A stretch of DNA of 64,000 bases from Neocallimastix lanati (nom. inval.) (taxonomy: Eukaryota; Neocallimastigomycota; Neocallimastigomycetes; Neocallimastigales; Neocallimastigaceae), in NCBI GenBank assembly GCA_016946835.1, contig JACVTC010000005.1, positions 2,342,501-2,406,500 on the forward strand, read 5' to 3'. Shown here piece after piece: positions 19,861 through 29,831 of the stretch. Each line of letters opens with the position of its first letter. Positions within the stretch are counted from its first letter, which is position 1. Position numbers and translations under genes: made by a program. The notes beneath the pieces were generated by a model, which was not told where the DNA came from, searched no databases, and worked only from the letters and a program-made list of their open reading frames with translations.

Positions 19861-20347
19861 CGCGTTTGAATTTCAACTTACAAAAATAAACATTTAGCTA
19901 TTGTTGAAAAGTTTAATAAATTAATTCACATTTCTAATCCAGTAATTTCTTTTATTAGATATAAATAATAAAATATAATAAAAATATAATAATAGATTAT
20001 AATAGTAAAATATAATAGTAAAATATAATAGTAAAAAAAAATAATAGTAAAATATAATAGTTAAATATAATAGTAAAATATAATAGTAAAATAGAATAGT
20101 AAAATATAATAGTAAAATAGAATAGTAAAATAGAATAGTAAAATAGAATAGTAAAATAGAATAGTAAAATATAATAGTAAAATAGAATAGTAAAATAGAA
20201 TAGTAAAATAGAATAGTAAAATATAATATTAAAATATACAAAGATATATAGACAGAATATATATAAATTAAATTTTAAATTAGTAAACAAGTATATAATT
20301 TTATAAAATTTTATAAACAATATAACATAATTTTACAATTTACTTAC

Positions 20348-20399
<52 letters not shown>

Positions 20400-20476
20400 T
20401 GCATATACAATATAGTATAAATTACATATATGTAATGTATACATGTACATTACTGTATGAAATTGTATATATATAA

Positions 20477-20513
<37 letters not shown>

Positions 20514-20540
20514 ATATAGTTATATAGTTCAAATATAAAA

Positions 20541-20575
<35 letters not shown>

Positions 20576-20631
20576 TTAAAGAATATAATAACATTTTTTT
20601 TTTAATTTTATCCATTATATCCATAAATCAC
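19427..20631 (+). repeat. Element A 3' region: poly(A) tracts and 11-bp minisatellite
   Basis: Non-coding. Six A tracts of about 20-50 bases lie at roughly 19537, 19664, 19811, 20351, 20481 and 20541. A minisatellite of AATAGTAAAAT/AATAGAATAGT-type units lies at about 19970-20235, with short (TA)n runs. The inverted copy A2 carries the same layout with different tract lengths, so this region varies quickly between otherwise near-identical copies. Confidence 0.8.
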
Positions 20632-20650
20632 GACTTCAAGGGACGAAGTC
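20632..20650 (+). promoter_or_regulatory. Conserved hairpin before polypurine tract (element A)
   Basis: GACTTC-AAGGGAC-GAAGTC, a perfect 6-bp stem with a 7-nt loop, 20 bp before the 3' LTR. Stem and loop are identical in A2 and B. In C the end pair changes to AACTTC/GAAGTT and still pairs. Confidence 0.75.
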
Positions 20651-20655
20651 TAGAC

Positions 20656-20670
20656 AAAGTGGGGGCATCT
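20656..20670 (+). other. Element A polypurine tract
   Basis: AAAGTGGGGGCATCT ends at the 3' LTR. B has AAGCGGGGGCGTCT at the same place, and A2 the minus-strand equivalent at 50341-50355. Expected plus-strand primer. Confidence 0.75.
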
Positions 20671-21229
20671 TGGTACGTTACTCACTAAAATAGAATAAAT
20701 TATTAAAAATATAAGAAAATAAATAATTCTTTAGTTATTTTATTATAATAGGTATAAGGTTTAATTAGTATATAAAAATATAATATTAATAAAAATAATT
20801 TTAATTAATAGATAACCAATAAGAATTAAGATAAATTATAGTATAAAAATAAGTGAAAGATAAAATATTAACAAGGGAGGAACTTAATAATTTAATATCT
20901 TTAAAGAATATAATAGTTAGAATAGGAATTATAAAATATTTATTCGGGTGAATAAATATTTAGGATATTTTGGTTAATATTATTATTAAAATATAAATTT
21001 AAAGATATAATAAAATTATAATAAAATTAAATGTACTTATTTAAAGAACAAAACTTATAAATAAAATAAAGACTTAAAAGTAACACATTATTATTTATTA
21101 AAATTTATTATTAATTTTGTGTTATAATTTTTTTATTTATTTCTTTTATTAGAATATATTATTTTATAGTTTTACAACTTGCTTTCCCCAAATCATATAA
21201 AAGGTACAATATATAAAAATAACGTACCA
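20671..21229 (+). repeat. Element A 3' LTR
   Basis: 559 bp, TGGTACGTTACTC...AACGTACCA, followed by the target duplication ATTG. It differs from the 5' LTR at about three positions, including the terminal C/T. Confidence 0.95.
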
Positions 21230-21231
21230 AT

Positions 21232-21789
21232 TGTAAAAGGGTAAGTTTATTATTAACTAAAATAACGAATAATAACTAAATTTAAAGGCTAAGATAACTT
21301 AACACCTCTCTATTCGAGTTGTTAATAATAAACACTAAATTTAATTAATTCTATAATTATTATTTCTTATTACACGAGAATATAGCTCAGCACTTTATAA
21401 CTTTATTTGTTATTAGTTACTGGGCTTACACTGAGTAATATTTTTATTTAATAATTATATTTTTATTTAATAATATTAATATTTATAATAACAATTTACG
21501 TTAATAGTAACGCTAGTGCGTTACAGTTACAAGTTCAATTATTATTTATACATGTCAATAATATTATGATTGGTAAATAATTTAATTTAACTTAGTTTAC
21601 TAATCACTAAATAAAATATATTTAAATAAATATTTAACTATATAATTATTTATAAAATAATAAAATTTAATGTACGAAAATAACAAAAGATTTTATTTGA
21701 TTAGCCGAAATTGCTAGCTGTTTAGAGATACGTTACGTAACCAAAGAACTATCATTGGATAGGCTTGAAGTTACCATGTATCTGTTACA
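21232..21789 (+). repeat. Solo-LTR candidate H
   Basis: Begins TGTAAAAGGGTAAG directly at A's right target duplication and may end at CTGTTACA (21789), giving TGT...ACA ends and ~558 bp. An earlier possible end is GCGTTACA at 21525. It holds no open frame. No second copy or clear target duplication is visible in the window, so the call rests on its ends and its position between two LTR elements. Confidence 0.35.
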
Positions 21790-21797
21790 TTAATTGT

Positions 21798-22342
21798 TGA
21801 TGCATTATTTAAATAAAAAGAGAATATTATCAAGAAATAAAATTAAATATAATAAATAATTAGTTAAATTATATATGTATATTATAATAATAAATAGTAA
21901 TATAAAAATTATTAAATTTATTTAATTAGTTAATAGCCAATAGGATTTAATTTATAGTAAATTAGAAATTAGAAATATAAAAGAAAAATTATTATAATTC
22001 TTTAAAGAAAGGGAGGTTTTTTTATTTGGAAAAAAATAGAGATAAAATTGGTTAAAATAAATATATTTGGGGAATATATTTATTTATCAAAAATTTTAAT
22101 AGTAATAAGTTAGTTAGAAATAAATAATTAATAAGATCTTTAATAACATTTTATTATAAAATTTGTATTACGACATAAATAATTTAAATAAATAAATAAA
22201 ACGACAAAACTATAATTTTTTTTATATTTTGTTTTAATATTAACGTGTATTGTAATTATATATTTTTATATTAGAATATATTTTTATTTAATACAATCTT
22301 GCTAACCACAAAAACATTGATACTTATAAAAATAACGTATCA
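21798..22342 (+). repeat. Element B 5' LTR
   Basis: 545 bp, TGATGCATTATT...ATAACGTATCA. Shares with the A LTRs the segments TTGCTAACC/TTGCTTTCC, ATTAGAATATATT and TATAAAAATAACGTA near the end, so the two LTR families are related but clearly distinct. Confidence 0.95.
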
Positions 22343-22347
22343 AAATT

Positions 22348-22364
22348 TGGCGCCCAACGTGGGG
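22348..22364 (+). promoter_or_regulatory. Element B primer binding site (tRNA-Lys type)
   Basis: TGGCGCCCAACGTGGGG, 5 nt after the LTR, equals the primer site of retroviruses primed by tRNA-Lys1,2. It differs from the TGGTGGAGAATCC site of elements A, A2 and C, although A and B proteins are close relatives, so a primer switch has happened within the lineage. Confidence 0.85.
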
Positions 22365-22505
22365 GGAAAGCAAGATCAAATAAATTAATATGAAAATAAT
22401 AAGAAAATTATAATTACAATATAATTATCATAATAGAATACTTTTTTTTTATATATAATCTTTCATTTATTTTTCTTTTTTTTATCAAGTAATTATTTTT
22501 TTACA

Positions 22506-23822
22506 ATGTTTGACGCTACTAAACTGCAAAGGAAGCTACCACATCTGGCTGATTATGGAAAAGATGTAGACAGCTGGATGACCGACTTTGTTAAGATAAT
22601 GGAGCTTTATGATATAATGGAACCAAGGCGAATTTTTATTTGGGTAAAGGAAGCTGTGGAAGAAGATATTCAAGGAGCGTTACAATCATTGGTAGTCAGA
22701 CGAGGGGATGAAATGAGATATCCCACATTTAAAGAAATTCAAAATACAATTGAAGAACATTTGCACATTACAGAAAATGATAAATGTGCAGTTCTCAAAA
22801 CAATACAAATAAATCAAAAAGAATCAATTAAAAAGTTTAATTACAGATATAAAAAATTATATAATAAACTCAGTTTAGAATATAGAAGACTTATATCTGT
22901 AAAGGACTACACGAATGCTATTAGCTCCCGTGTATTTCCATGCTCAAGAGTTATGGTTGCAGAATGTGATACAATAAATGAGGCGTGCAAAATTGCAGAA
23001 GTAGCTGAGGAGACTGAAAAAGAAATAGCAAATATAAATCAAAGAAATGAAATTAATAATATGAGGAATCATATTATGTTTACTCAGAATCAGCCGGATA
23101 ATAGCTTACTAATGCGACATCCATTCTACGAAAACTTACAGTTAAATCAATTACCTATGAACCATAATAATAATATATTCCAGGAAAGAAATAATTGGAA
23201 TTCTAAATCTAGATTATGGAACAATAATAATAATTTCAGAAATTCAAATTATGTATATCACATGAGTAATCCATATAATAATCCAAATTATTACTTGAAT
23301 AATAAAAATGATATTAATAAAATGAACAATGGAAATTTTACAAATCGTTATAATAGTAGATTTAATTATAATAAATTTTGGCACAGTAATAATATTAATC
23401 AATATATGAATAATAATAACAAATATAATATGAACAATATGAATAATAATCAGCCATCCAATGAAATAAGAGACAATAAGATGAATCATTATTTAAACAA
23501 TTTGAACAACAATATTAATATAACAAATAATGATAAAGAACATGACAACCAAATGTTTAACAATAATAAATTTAATACAAATAATATGATTCGATCCTTT
23601 AATTATCAAAATGGAAATAATCACAACAATGGGATAGAAAATAATAATGTCAGTAATACATTAGTAACTAATAAAAACTCAATTAACAACAATAATAACA
23701 ACCATGTAAATTGTTACCGTTGCACAATGAATGGACATAGAGCTTCAGAATGTCCTTATACATTTAAGCAATTGGCTGAATTGGAAGAAAAAGGATTGCT
23801 CAATAAACATTTAAACCAATAG
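22506..23822 (+). CDS. gag: Element B Gag (nucleocapsid CCHC type)
   Basis: 438 aa. The capsid-like domain at 1-175 aligns with A Gag (LPHLADYGKDVDSWMTDFVK, EPRRIFIWVKEAVEED, SRVFPCSRVMVAECDT). Residues 200-395 form an Asn-rich low-complexity stretch longer than in A. A CCHC knuckle sits at about 403-416 (CYRCTMNGHRASEC), followed by PYTFKQLAELEEKG. It ends CAT-TTA-AAC-CAA-TAG, where TTTAAAC is the slip site. Start chosen by alignment with A Gag. The Asn tract expansion, made mostly of AAT codons, follows the base composition of the genome. Confidence 0.94.
   Translation: MFDATKLQRKLPHLADYGKDVDSWMTDFVKIMELYDIMEPRRIFIWVKEAVEEDIQGALQSLVVRRGDEMRYPTFKEIQNTIEEHLHITENDKCAVLKTIQINQKESIKKFNYRYKKLYNKLSLEYRRLISVKDYTNAISSRVFPCSRVMVAECDTINEACKIAEVAEETEKEIANINQRNEINNMRNHIMFTQNQPDNSLLMRHPFYENLQLNQLPMNHNNNIFQERNNWNSKSRLWNNNNNFRNSNYVYHMSNPYNNPNYYLNNKNDINKMNNGNFTNRYNSRFNYNKFWHSNNINQYMNNNNKYNMNNMNNNQPSNEIRDNKMNHYLNNLNNNINITNNDKEHDNQMFNNNKFNTNNMIRSFNYQNGNNHNNGIENNNVSNTLVTNKNSINNNNNNHVNCYRCTMNGHRASECPYTFKQLAELEEKGLLNKHLNQ
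23810..23816 (+). promoter_or_regulatory. -1 ribosomal frameshift heptamer (element B)
   Basis: TTTAAAC in phase T-TTA-AAC, one codon before the gag stop TAG. The -1 frame is open from here through the pol ORF, so slippage would give a Gag-Pol fusion of about 1960 residues. Confidence 0.85.
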
Positions 23823-23905
23823 ATGGGAGAAGGACAACTTCCATTAACCAAACCAATAAAATAATATTCAAAAATAATGACTCATATAATAATAATAATA
23901 AAACA

Positions 23906-26900
23906 ATGTTCAAAAATAATGACTCATATAATAATAATAATAATAAAATAATGTTCAAAAATAACGACTCATATAATAATAATAATAATAATAATAATAT
24001 AATGACAATGGTAGACGATCAAACAATATTACCTATAATTAATAATAATATTAAAGAAAAACAAAAATGTAATGACCTTAATATAAACAATAATAGTAAC
24101 ACTACACAAAATACATTAAATAGACCAATTGAAATTATAGCAGCCGCTACTCGAAATTCAAGAAATAAATTAAACAAACATAATGAAAAGCCATACAATA
24201 GAAAGGAAGTGAGATTTAATTTAAAGGACAATCCAAAACCAATACAAACGGCAGCTATGAGTCATAATAATATTAATAATAATACTAGTGATAATAAAAT
24301 TAGTACTAATAATAGTATTAATAATAATTATAATAATAATATTAATAATAAAAATAATATCGATTATAGTAATACAAATGCTAATAATAATTATAATAAT
24401 ATTAATAATCATAAGAATAATAAGAATAATGAATATGAAAACAATAATAAGAATAATAATAATAAAATTAATCATAATATAGACAATTATAACGATAATG
24501 CGAATAATGATAATAAAAATAATAATACTATAGATAATTATAATAGTAATAATGATTTTAATGAAAATAAGGAAAATAATACTTACGACTATTTTAAAGA
24601 AAATACTGTCACCAATAATGATGATAATACTCATAACAATACAAGCAATACCCAAAGGGTTGAACGAGAAGATATAGAACATAATGTAGATGTAATTATG
24701 ATAGAAGAATCTGAAGATGATGAAGATAATGATGCTGATAAAGAAAATTATAACTCTAAAAATTATAATAATATTTTACCTGGTAGATCTAAGAATTTTA
24801 ATAATATAATTAAGGAAAACCCGGATATGGTCTCTAATAGTGAAAATCGTAAAACAGAAAAACTAGAATATCTTGATCCTTCCTTTATAACAGAGAAAAA
24901 TATTCGAAATGTTAAAGGTAAAAATAGGGAAGAAAAAATCAAAGATATAAAAAATAAAGCTAAGAAAATAAATACCGACATTGAGCAAAGTGAAACTTCT
25001 TTTAAGAAACCTGAAAAACACATCAAACTTATGGAAAAATTTGGTGATTATTATATTCAAGATTTAATAAAAGAAATTGCATCAACTGATGTAATAACAA
25101 AATTAGTTTACCTTTTAGATCTTTTTCCAAAATTCCGTACAGAATTTTTAAAAGCTTTAAAATTAGCGCCTAAACAAACAATAACAAATGTGATGACGGT
25201 TATCACAAAACATAAAATAATTAAAGTTTGCGGTAAAGTAGAAAATAATGACTGTGAAATATTTTTAGATACGTGTGCTAGTGTCAACTTTATCACACGT
25301 TCTGCTTTAAATAAATTAAAAATCAACAAACCTTCTATTGGTAGAATTTCTGAAACAATATTTCAAGCGTACTCTAATTCTTCAACAGAGAGTGATATCT
25401 ATGACTTACAGATTTCTATTGGTAGTAAAACTTTTAATGAATATTTCAGAGTAATAGAAAAGGATGATATTTTCGATATCTTAATTGGTGTTGATTCTCT
25501 AAAGAATAATAGATTTGATATTAACTTAGTAGATGATACTTTATATTATATTGATGAAAATAATAATTACATTAAACTAGCAGATCTATTTTATGATATC
25601 AATCATAATAATACTTACAAGGATGATGAGGATATAGAAAAACATCAAAATACAAAATCTGAACCTTTTTTATTAACAATTACAGTTACCAATGATAAAG
25701 AAATTACGAACACTAATGAATTACCTAACACGAAAGAACATTTAATTAACGAAATAATATCTTCTGTTCCTAATAAATTTAAAAATAAAATTAGTAAATT
25801 ATTTTTTAAATTTAAAAATGTAGTTGCAATTAAAACAGATGATTTAGGAAGGTCAAAATTATTACCTCACAGGATTGAATTAATTCCAAAATCTTCACCC
25901 ATAAAGTTAAAAGCTTACCGGTTATCCAAAGCGCAAACAAAAGCTCTAAAGGAAATTTTGATTAAGCTAATAGAAAACAAACTAATAGAGCCATCCTACT
26001 CTTCATGGGCATTTCCAGTAGTACTAGTTCCAAAGAAAAACGGCGACTGGAGAATGTGTGTCGACTTTAGGGCTTTAAACAATATAACTATTAAGGATTC
26101 CTATGCTTTGCCCTTAATTGATGACATATTAATGTTTATTGGAAAGAACGCTAAAATACTCTCTACTATTGATCTTTTTTCTGGTTATCATCAGGTTCCA
26201 ATGAATCCTGATGATAAAGATAAAACAACATTCACAACGATGTTTGGAAACTATAAATTTTGTGTGATGCCGTTTGGGCTATGTAATGCACCGGCTACAT
26301 TTCAACGTGAAATGAACCGGATTTTTTTTGACTTGATTGGAGTATGCTTATTTGTTTACATTGACGATTTAGTAATATTTTCTGACTCAATTGAATCACA
26401 CATTACTCATCTTACTAAAGTATTCCAAATCCTAGCAGACAATGGTTTGAAAATAAACTTAGAAAAATGTTCTTTTTTCAAAGAAGTAGTCCTTCTTGGT
26501 CATGTATTATCCACAAAAGGTATTGCCCCGATTCCTGATAAGATTAAAGTTATAATTAACTGGCTACCCCCTAAAAATATCACTCAACTTAAATCATTTT
26601 TGGGAGCTGTTGGTTATTATCGGAAATTTATTAAAAATTTTGCTCAGATTGTAAATCCTCTGTTTAACCTCTTAAAGAAAGATGTACCGTATGAATGGTC
26701 CGAAAAGTGCAACATAGCCTTTGAAAAATTAAAAATGTCACTAACGGTTGCCCCTATTTTAACTCCTCCTGATTATTCTAAACCATTTATTATCCGAACA
26801 GATGCTTCCAGAGATGGACTTGGTGGAGTACTTCTCCAAACAAATGAAAATTCAATTGAAATCCCCATATATTTTGAAATTAGAACTCTTTCCGCTGCTG

Positions 26901-28402
26901 AATCTAATTATAGTGTTACTGATTTAGAAGGCAAAGCAATATATCATTGTGTTAAAAAATTTAAACCCTATTTTAGTGGAAGCCCTTTTACCACTATCGT
27001 TTATACAGACCATAAACCCTTGGTTAGTATATTTGTTAATAGAGAGCCTTCAAATAATCGCCACCTTAAATGGGTTACTGAACTATCAATATTAAATGTT
27101 CAAGTCCAATTTCAAGAGGGGAAGAAGAACGTTATTGCTGACGCTTTATCTAGGTTACCTACAAAAGAAATACATGAAAATAAAGAAATATTAAATGCAT
27201 TAGTAAACAATGATGTTTTATCCAATAATAGCAATGATAGTATAAATAAATTTATGAATGAATTTATAAATAAGAGAATTATAAATATTGATGGTGTGGA
27301 ATATCTTAAACAAGGAGAACAACTGAGAAGAATAGTTCACAACAAAGAAGAGAAGCAAAAATTAATCGAAGAAGCCCATGGTCTAGGCCATGAAGGAGCT
27401 TATAAAACTTATAGCAGACTGAAGAGGGATTACTACTGGGGAAATATGAAAAAAGATATACAAATACTAATAAAATGTTGTCACAAGTGTCAAACTTGTC
27501 GACCACAAAAATTAAATAAATATACTGAAAATATTGCAACTGTACCTGAATATCCTTTCTCAAGAGTTGGGTTGGATCTAATAGGACCGTTACCTATAAC
27601 AAATAAAGGTAATAGATATATAATTGTATTAGTAGATTATCTTACCAAATGGGTGGAAGCAGAACCCTTACAATCTGCCGAATCTCAAAATGTAATAAAT
27701 TTTCTCAAGAAAATATTTGCACGACATGGTGTTCCTGAAATTTTAGTTACTGACAATGGTCCACAGTTTACTTCCGATAAGACAAAAGCATTTTTGGACC
27801 TTAACGACATTTATGTAAATTATGTAGCAACCTATCACCCCTCGTCTAATGGAGAAGTAGAAAACAGAAATAGGGAAATAGGTAAGTATCTCAGGTTACT
27901 CGGAGAAGAGGATTCGCAGTGGGACGAAACACTTTATAGTGCTCTTTGGGCTTTAAGAACGTGCAAGAATGAAGTTACGAAACACAGCAGCTTTGAATTG
28001 TTGTATGGTCGGAGAGACTTACAACCATTCGAACTCACTGTTAATGTCGAATCCAAAAATGACTGGGAAGACGAAGAAGAATTTTGGCTGAGGAAATTTA
28101 TTAACCATGACCGTTGGATCCGTGAAGCAATAAAGAACATTGAAACAGCAAACAAGTTGTGGGAAGATCGTAGAAAACAAATAAAAAGAATGAGAGCAAA
28201 GTATAAACCAGGTGATCTTGTTTTGGTCAAATTGTTCAACAGAAAGAAGCTGGATCCGTTTTTCACAGGCCCACTAAAGATCGTAAAACAAGAGTTCAAT
28301 ACAGTAACAGTTTGCGATCCAGTAACTGGGGAAGTTGCTGATAGGAACATTCATTTAAAAAATATTATTCCATATTTCACAGAATTGAATTTAGAAGAAT
28401 AA
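23906..28402 (+). CDS. pol: Element B Pol: protease, RT, RNase H, integrase
   Basis: 1498 aa from its first ATG, though the -1 frame is already open from the gag slip site and the natural product is probably a Gag-Pol fusion. Residues 1-330 are a hydrophilic Asn-rich linker. Protease near 454 (IFLDTCASVNFIT, with Cys for Gly). RT has RMCVDFRALNNITIKDSY, STIDLFSGYHQVPM, MPFGLCNAPATFQ and YIDD near 817. RNase H begins near 962 (IRTDASRDGLGGVLLQ) and has YTDHKPLVSIF and IADALSRL. Integrase: HHCC module (HGLGHEG, CHKCQTC), core Asp near 1222 and 1281 with Glu 36 residues later (NGEVENRN), and a C-terminal FFTGPLKIVK module. All catalytic motifs are intact. Confidence 0.95.
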   Translation: MFKNNDSYNNNNNKIMFKNNDSYNNNNNNNNIMTMVDDQTILPIINNNIKEKQKCNDLNINNNSNTTQNTLNRPIEIIAAATRNSRNKLNKHNEKPYNRKEVRFNLKDNPKPIQTAAMSHNNINNNTSDNKISTNNSINNNYNNNINNKNNIDYSNTNANNNYNNINNHKNNKNNEYENNNKNNNNKINHNIDNYNDNANNDNKNNNTIDNYNSNNDFNENKENNTYDYFKENTVTNNDDNTHNNTSNTQRVEREDIEHNVDVIMIEESEDDEDNDADKENYNSKNYNNILPGRSKNFNNIIKENPDMVSNSENRKTEKLEYLDPSFITEKNIRNVKGKNREEKIKDIKNKAKKINTDIEQSETSFKKPEKHIKLMEKFGDYYIQDLIKEIASTDVITKLVYLLDLFPKFRTEFLKALKLAPKQTITNVMTVITKHKIIKVCGKVENNDCEIFLDTCASVNFITRSALNKLKINKPSIGRISETIFQAYSNSSTESDIYDLQISIGSKTFNEYFRVIEKDDIFDILIGVDSLKNNRFDINLVDDTLYYIDENNNYIKLADLFYDINHNNTYKDDEDIEKHQNTKSEPFLLTITVTNDKEITNTNELPNTKEHLINEIISSVPNKFKNKISKLFFKFKNVVAIKTDDLGRSKLLPHRIELIPKSSPIKLKAYRLSKAQTKALKEILIKLIENKLIEPSYSSWAFPVVLVPKKNGDWRMCVDFRALNNITIKDSYALPLIDDILMFIGKNAKILSTIDLFSGYHQVPMNPDDKDKTTFTTMFGNYKFCVMPFGLCNAPATFQREMNRIFFDLIGVCLFVYIDDLVIFSDSIESHITHLTKVFQILADNGLKINLEKCSFFKEVVLLGHVLSTKGIAPIPDKIKVIINWLPPKNITQLKSFLGAVGYYRKFIKNFAQIVNPLFNLLKKDVPYEWSEKCNIAFEKLKMSLTVAPILTPPDYSKPFIIRTDASRDGLGGVLLQTNENSIEIPIYFEIRTLSAAESNYSVTDLEGKAIYHCVKKFKPYFSGSPFTTIVYTDHKPLVSIFVNREPSNNRHLKWVTELSILNVQVQFQEGKKNVIADALSRLPTKEIHENKEILNALVNNDVLSNNSNDSINKFMNEFINKRIINIDGVEYLKQGEQLRRIVHNKEEKQKLIEEAHGLGHEGAYKTYSRLKRDYYWGNMKKDIQILIKCCHKCQTCRPQKLNKYTENIATVPEYPFSRVGLDLIGPLPITNKGNRYIIVLVDYLTKWVEAEPLQSAESQNVINFLKKIFARHGVPEILVTDNGPQFTSDKTKAFLDLNDIYVNYVATYHPSSNGEVENRNREIGKYLRLLGEEDSQWDETLYSALWALRTCKNEVTKHSSFELLYGRRDLQPFELTVNVESKNDWEDEEEFWLRKFINHDRWIREAIKNIETANKLWEDRRKQIKRMRAKYKPGDLVLVKLFNRKKLDPFFTGPLKIVKQEFNTVTVCDPVTGEVADRNIHLKNIIPYFTELNLEE

Positions 28403-28439
28403 GGATACATATATATATACAAAAAAAAAAAATTAACAG

Positions 28440-28473
<34 letters not shown>

Positions 28474-28592
28474 AATAATTAAATTATATTGAAACTTCAA
28501 AACCTCAAAATTGAAATTTCAAAATCTGAATTTAAAACTTATAATTTTGAAATTTATTTTATTCATTACTTAACATTTGATAAATTTTATCT

Positions 28593-28632
<40 letters not shown>

Positions 28633-29676
28633 AAAATAAAAAAAAAAAAAAAAAAAAAAAAATAAAAATAAAAAAAAAAAAAAAAAAAAAAAAATAATAA
28701 TAATAATAATAATAATAATTATATATAAGAACTGATTATATTAGATATAATAATAAAATATATAAACATAGATAGTATAGATAGTATAATTAACTATAAT
28801 ATAGACAATATAACGTAATAGATAGTATAATAATATAAATATTATATATTGAGTAAAATAATAAAATATTGATAATATAACAAATAGATAGTATAATAAT
28901 ATAAATATTATATATTGAGTAAAATAATAAAATATTGATAATATAACAAATAGATAGTATAATAATATAAATATTATATATTGAGTAAAATAATAAAATA
29001 TAGATGAAATAACAAAAAGATAGTATAATAATATATATTATTAACTAAAATAACAAAATAGATAGTATTATAATATAAAATAATATGAATGTTATAGATA
29101 AATATAATAATATAATAATATACAAAAATAATAATAGTATATATTTTAAAACCATAGGTTCAACACTAAATTAAGACATTGATTCAAAAGATTATTTTAT
29201 TTTTTTTAATTATAATTTTATTTGGATAATAATGATTATAATACATATTAATGATAATTAAAAAAGTACATGGCGAAAAGAAAATAATGTGAACATAATG
29301 AGATTTGACAAAGAAATTTGACGTTATAAATTCTAAATTATACGATATTTCCAAATATATATATATATATATTTATATAACAAATGGTAACAATGAAATT
29401 AAATCAATTAATAAAAATAATAATTGAATGTAATTATCAATTTAAATATGTAATCATCAATTTAAATATATTATAATAATAATATTAATAATAATAATAA
29501 CATAATATACATACCTAAATAAAAAAAAAAAAAAAAAATAAAAAAAAAAAAAAAAAAAAAAATTCCATGAATAAGACATTTACATTGATAAACTTCACAT
29601 GTTCAATGAATTAATAATTGACCAATAAAATAATAATAATTCATATAAAATTTTTTTTTGAACAAAGATTAATTTT

Positions 29677-29731
<55 letters not shown>

Positions 29732-29754
29732 CAAACTAGCAAATTTAAATGGAT

Positions 29755-29786
<32 letters not shown>

Positions 29787-29792
29787 TTTTAG
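28403..29792 (+). repeat. Element B 3' region: poly(A) tracts and 66-bp repeats
   Basis: Non-coding. It contains (AAT)n near 28440, several A tracts of 20-45 bases (about 28594-28694, 29520-29560, 29680-29725), and three copies of a 66-bp unit containing GAGTAAAATAATAAAATA at 28810-29040 (GAGT at 28851, 28917, 28983). All long homopolymers but one short T12 are A on the sense strand. Confidence 0.8.
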
Positions 29793-29811
29793 GACTTCAA
29801 GGGACGAAGTC
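29793..29811 (+). promoter_or_regulatory. Conserved hairpin before polypurine tract (element B)
   Basis: GACTTC-AAGGGAC-GAAGTC, identical in stem and loop to element A, in the only strongly conserved patch of an otherwise unrelated 3' region. It is 20 bp from the LTR. Confidence 0.75.
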
Positions 29812-29817
29812 TAGGCT

Positions 29818-29831
29818 AAGCGGGGGCGTCT
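29818..29831 (+). other. Element B polypurine tract
   Basis: AAGCGGGGGCGTCT directly before the 3' LTR, matching AAGTGGGGGCATCT in A. Confidence 0.75.

Larger units (their letters stand above)
13322..21229 (+). mobile_element. Element A: Ty3/Gypsy retrotransposon, one frameshift
   Basis: Complete structure: two 559-bp LTRs differing at only about three positions, 4-bp target duplication ATTG (13318-13321 and 21230-21233), tRNA-type primer site, gag, pol in the -1 frame, A-rich 3' region, conserved hairpin, polypurine tract. The insertion is exactly at the outer edge of D1's 5' LTR; the duplicated ATTG includes that LTR's last base. A near-identical inverted copy, A2, lies at 49782-57551. LTR similarity indicates a recent insertion. 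Confidence 0.95.

Noticed and set aside
19921-20320. Minus-strand ORFs of ~106 residues made of Tyr/Leu/Ile repeats, resembling membrane proteins
   Set aside because: They are translations of the AATAGTAAAAT minisatellite in the 3' region of element A; length and content follow the repeat, not a gene.
24221-24682. 153-codon minus-strand ORF of hydrophobic residues
   Set aside because: Antisense shadow of the Asn-rich linker of B Pol (AAT codons read as ATT).
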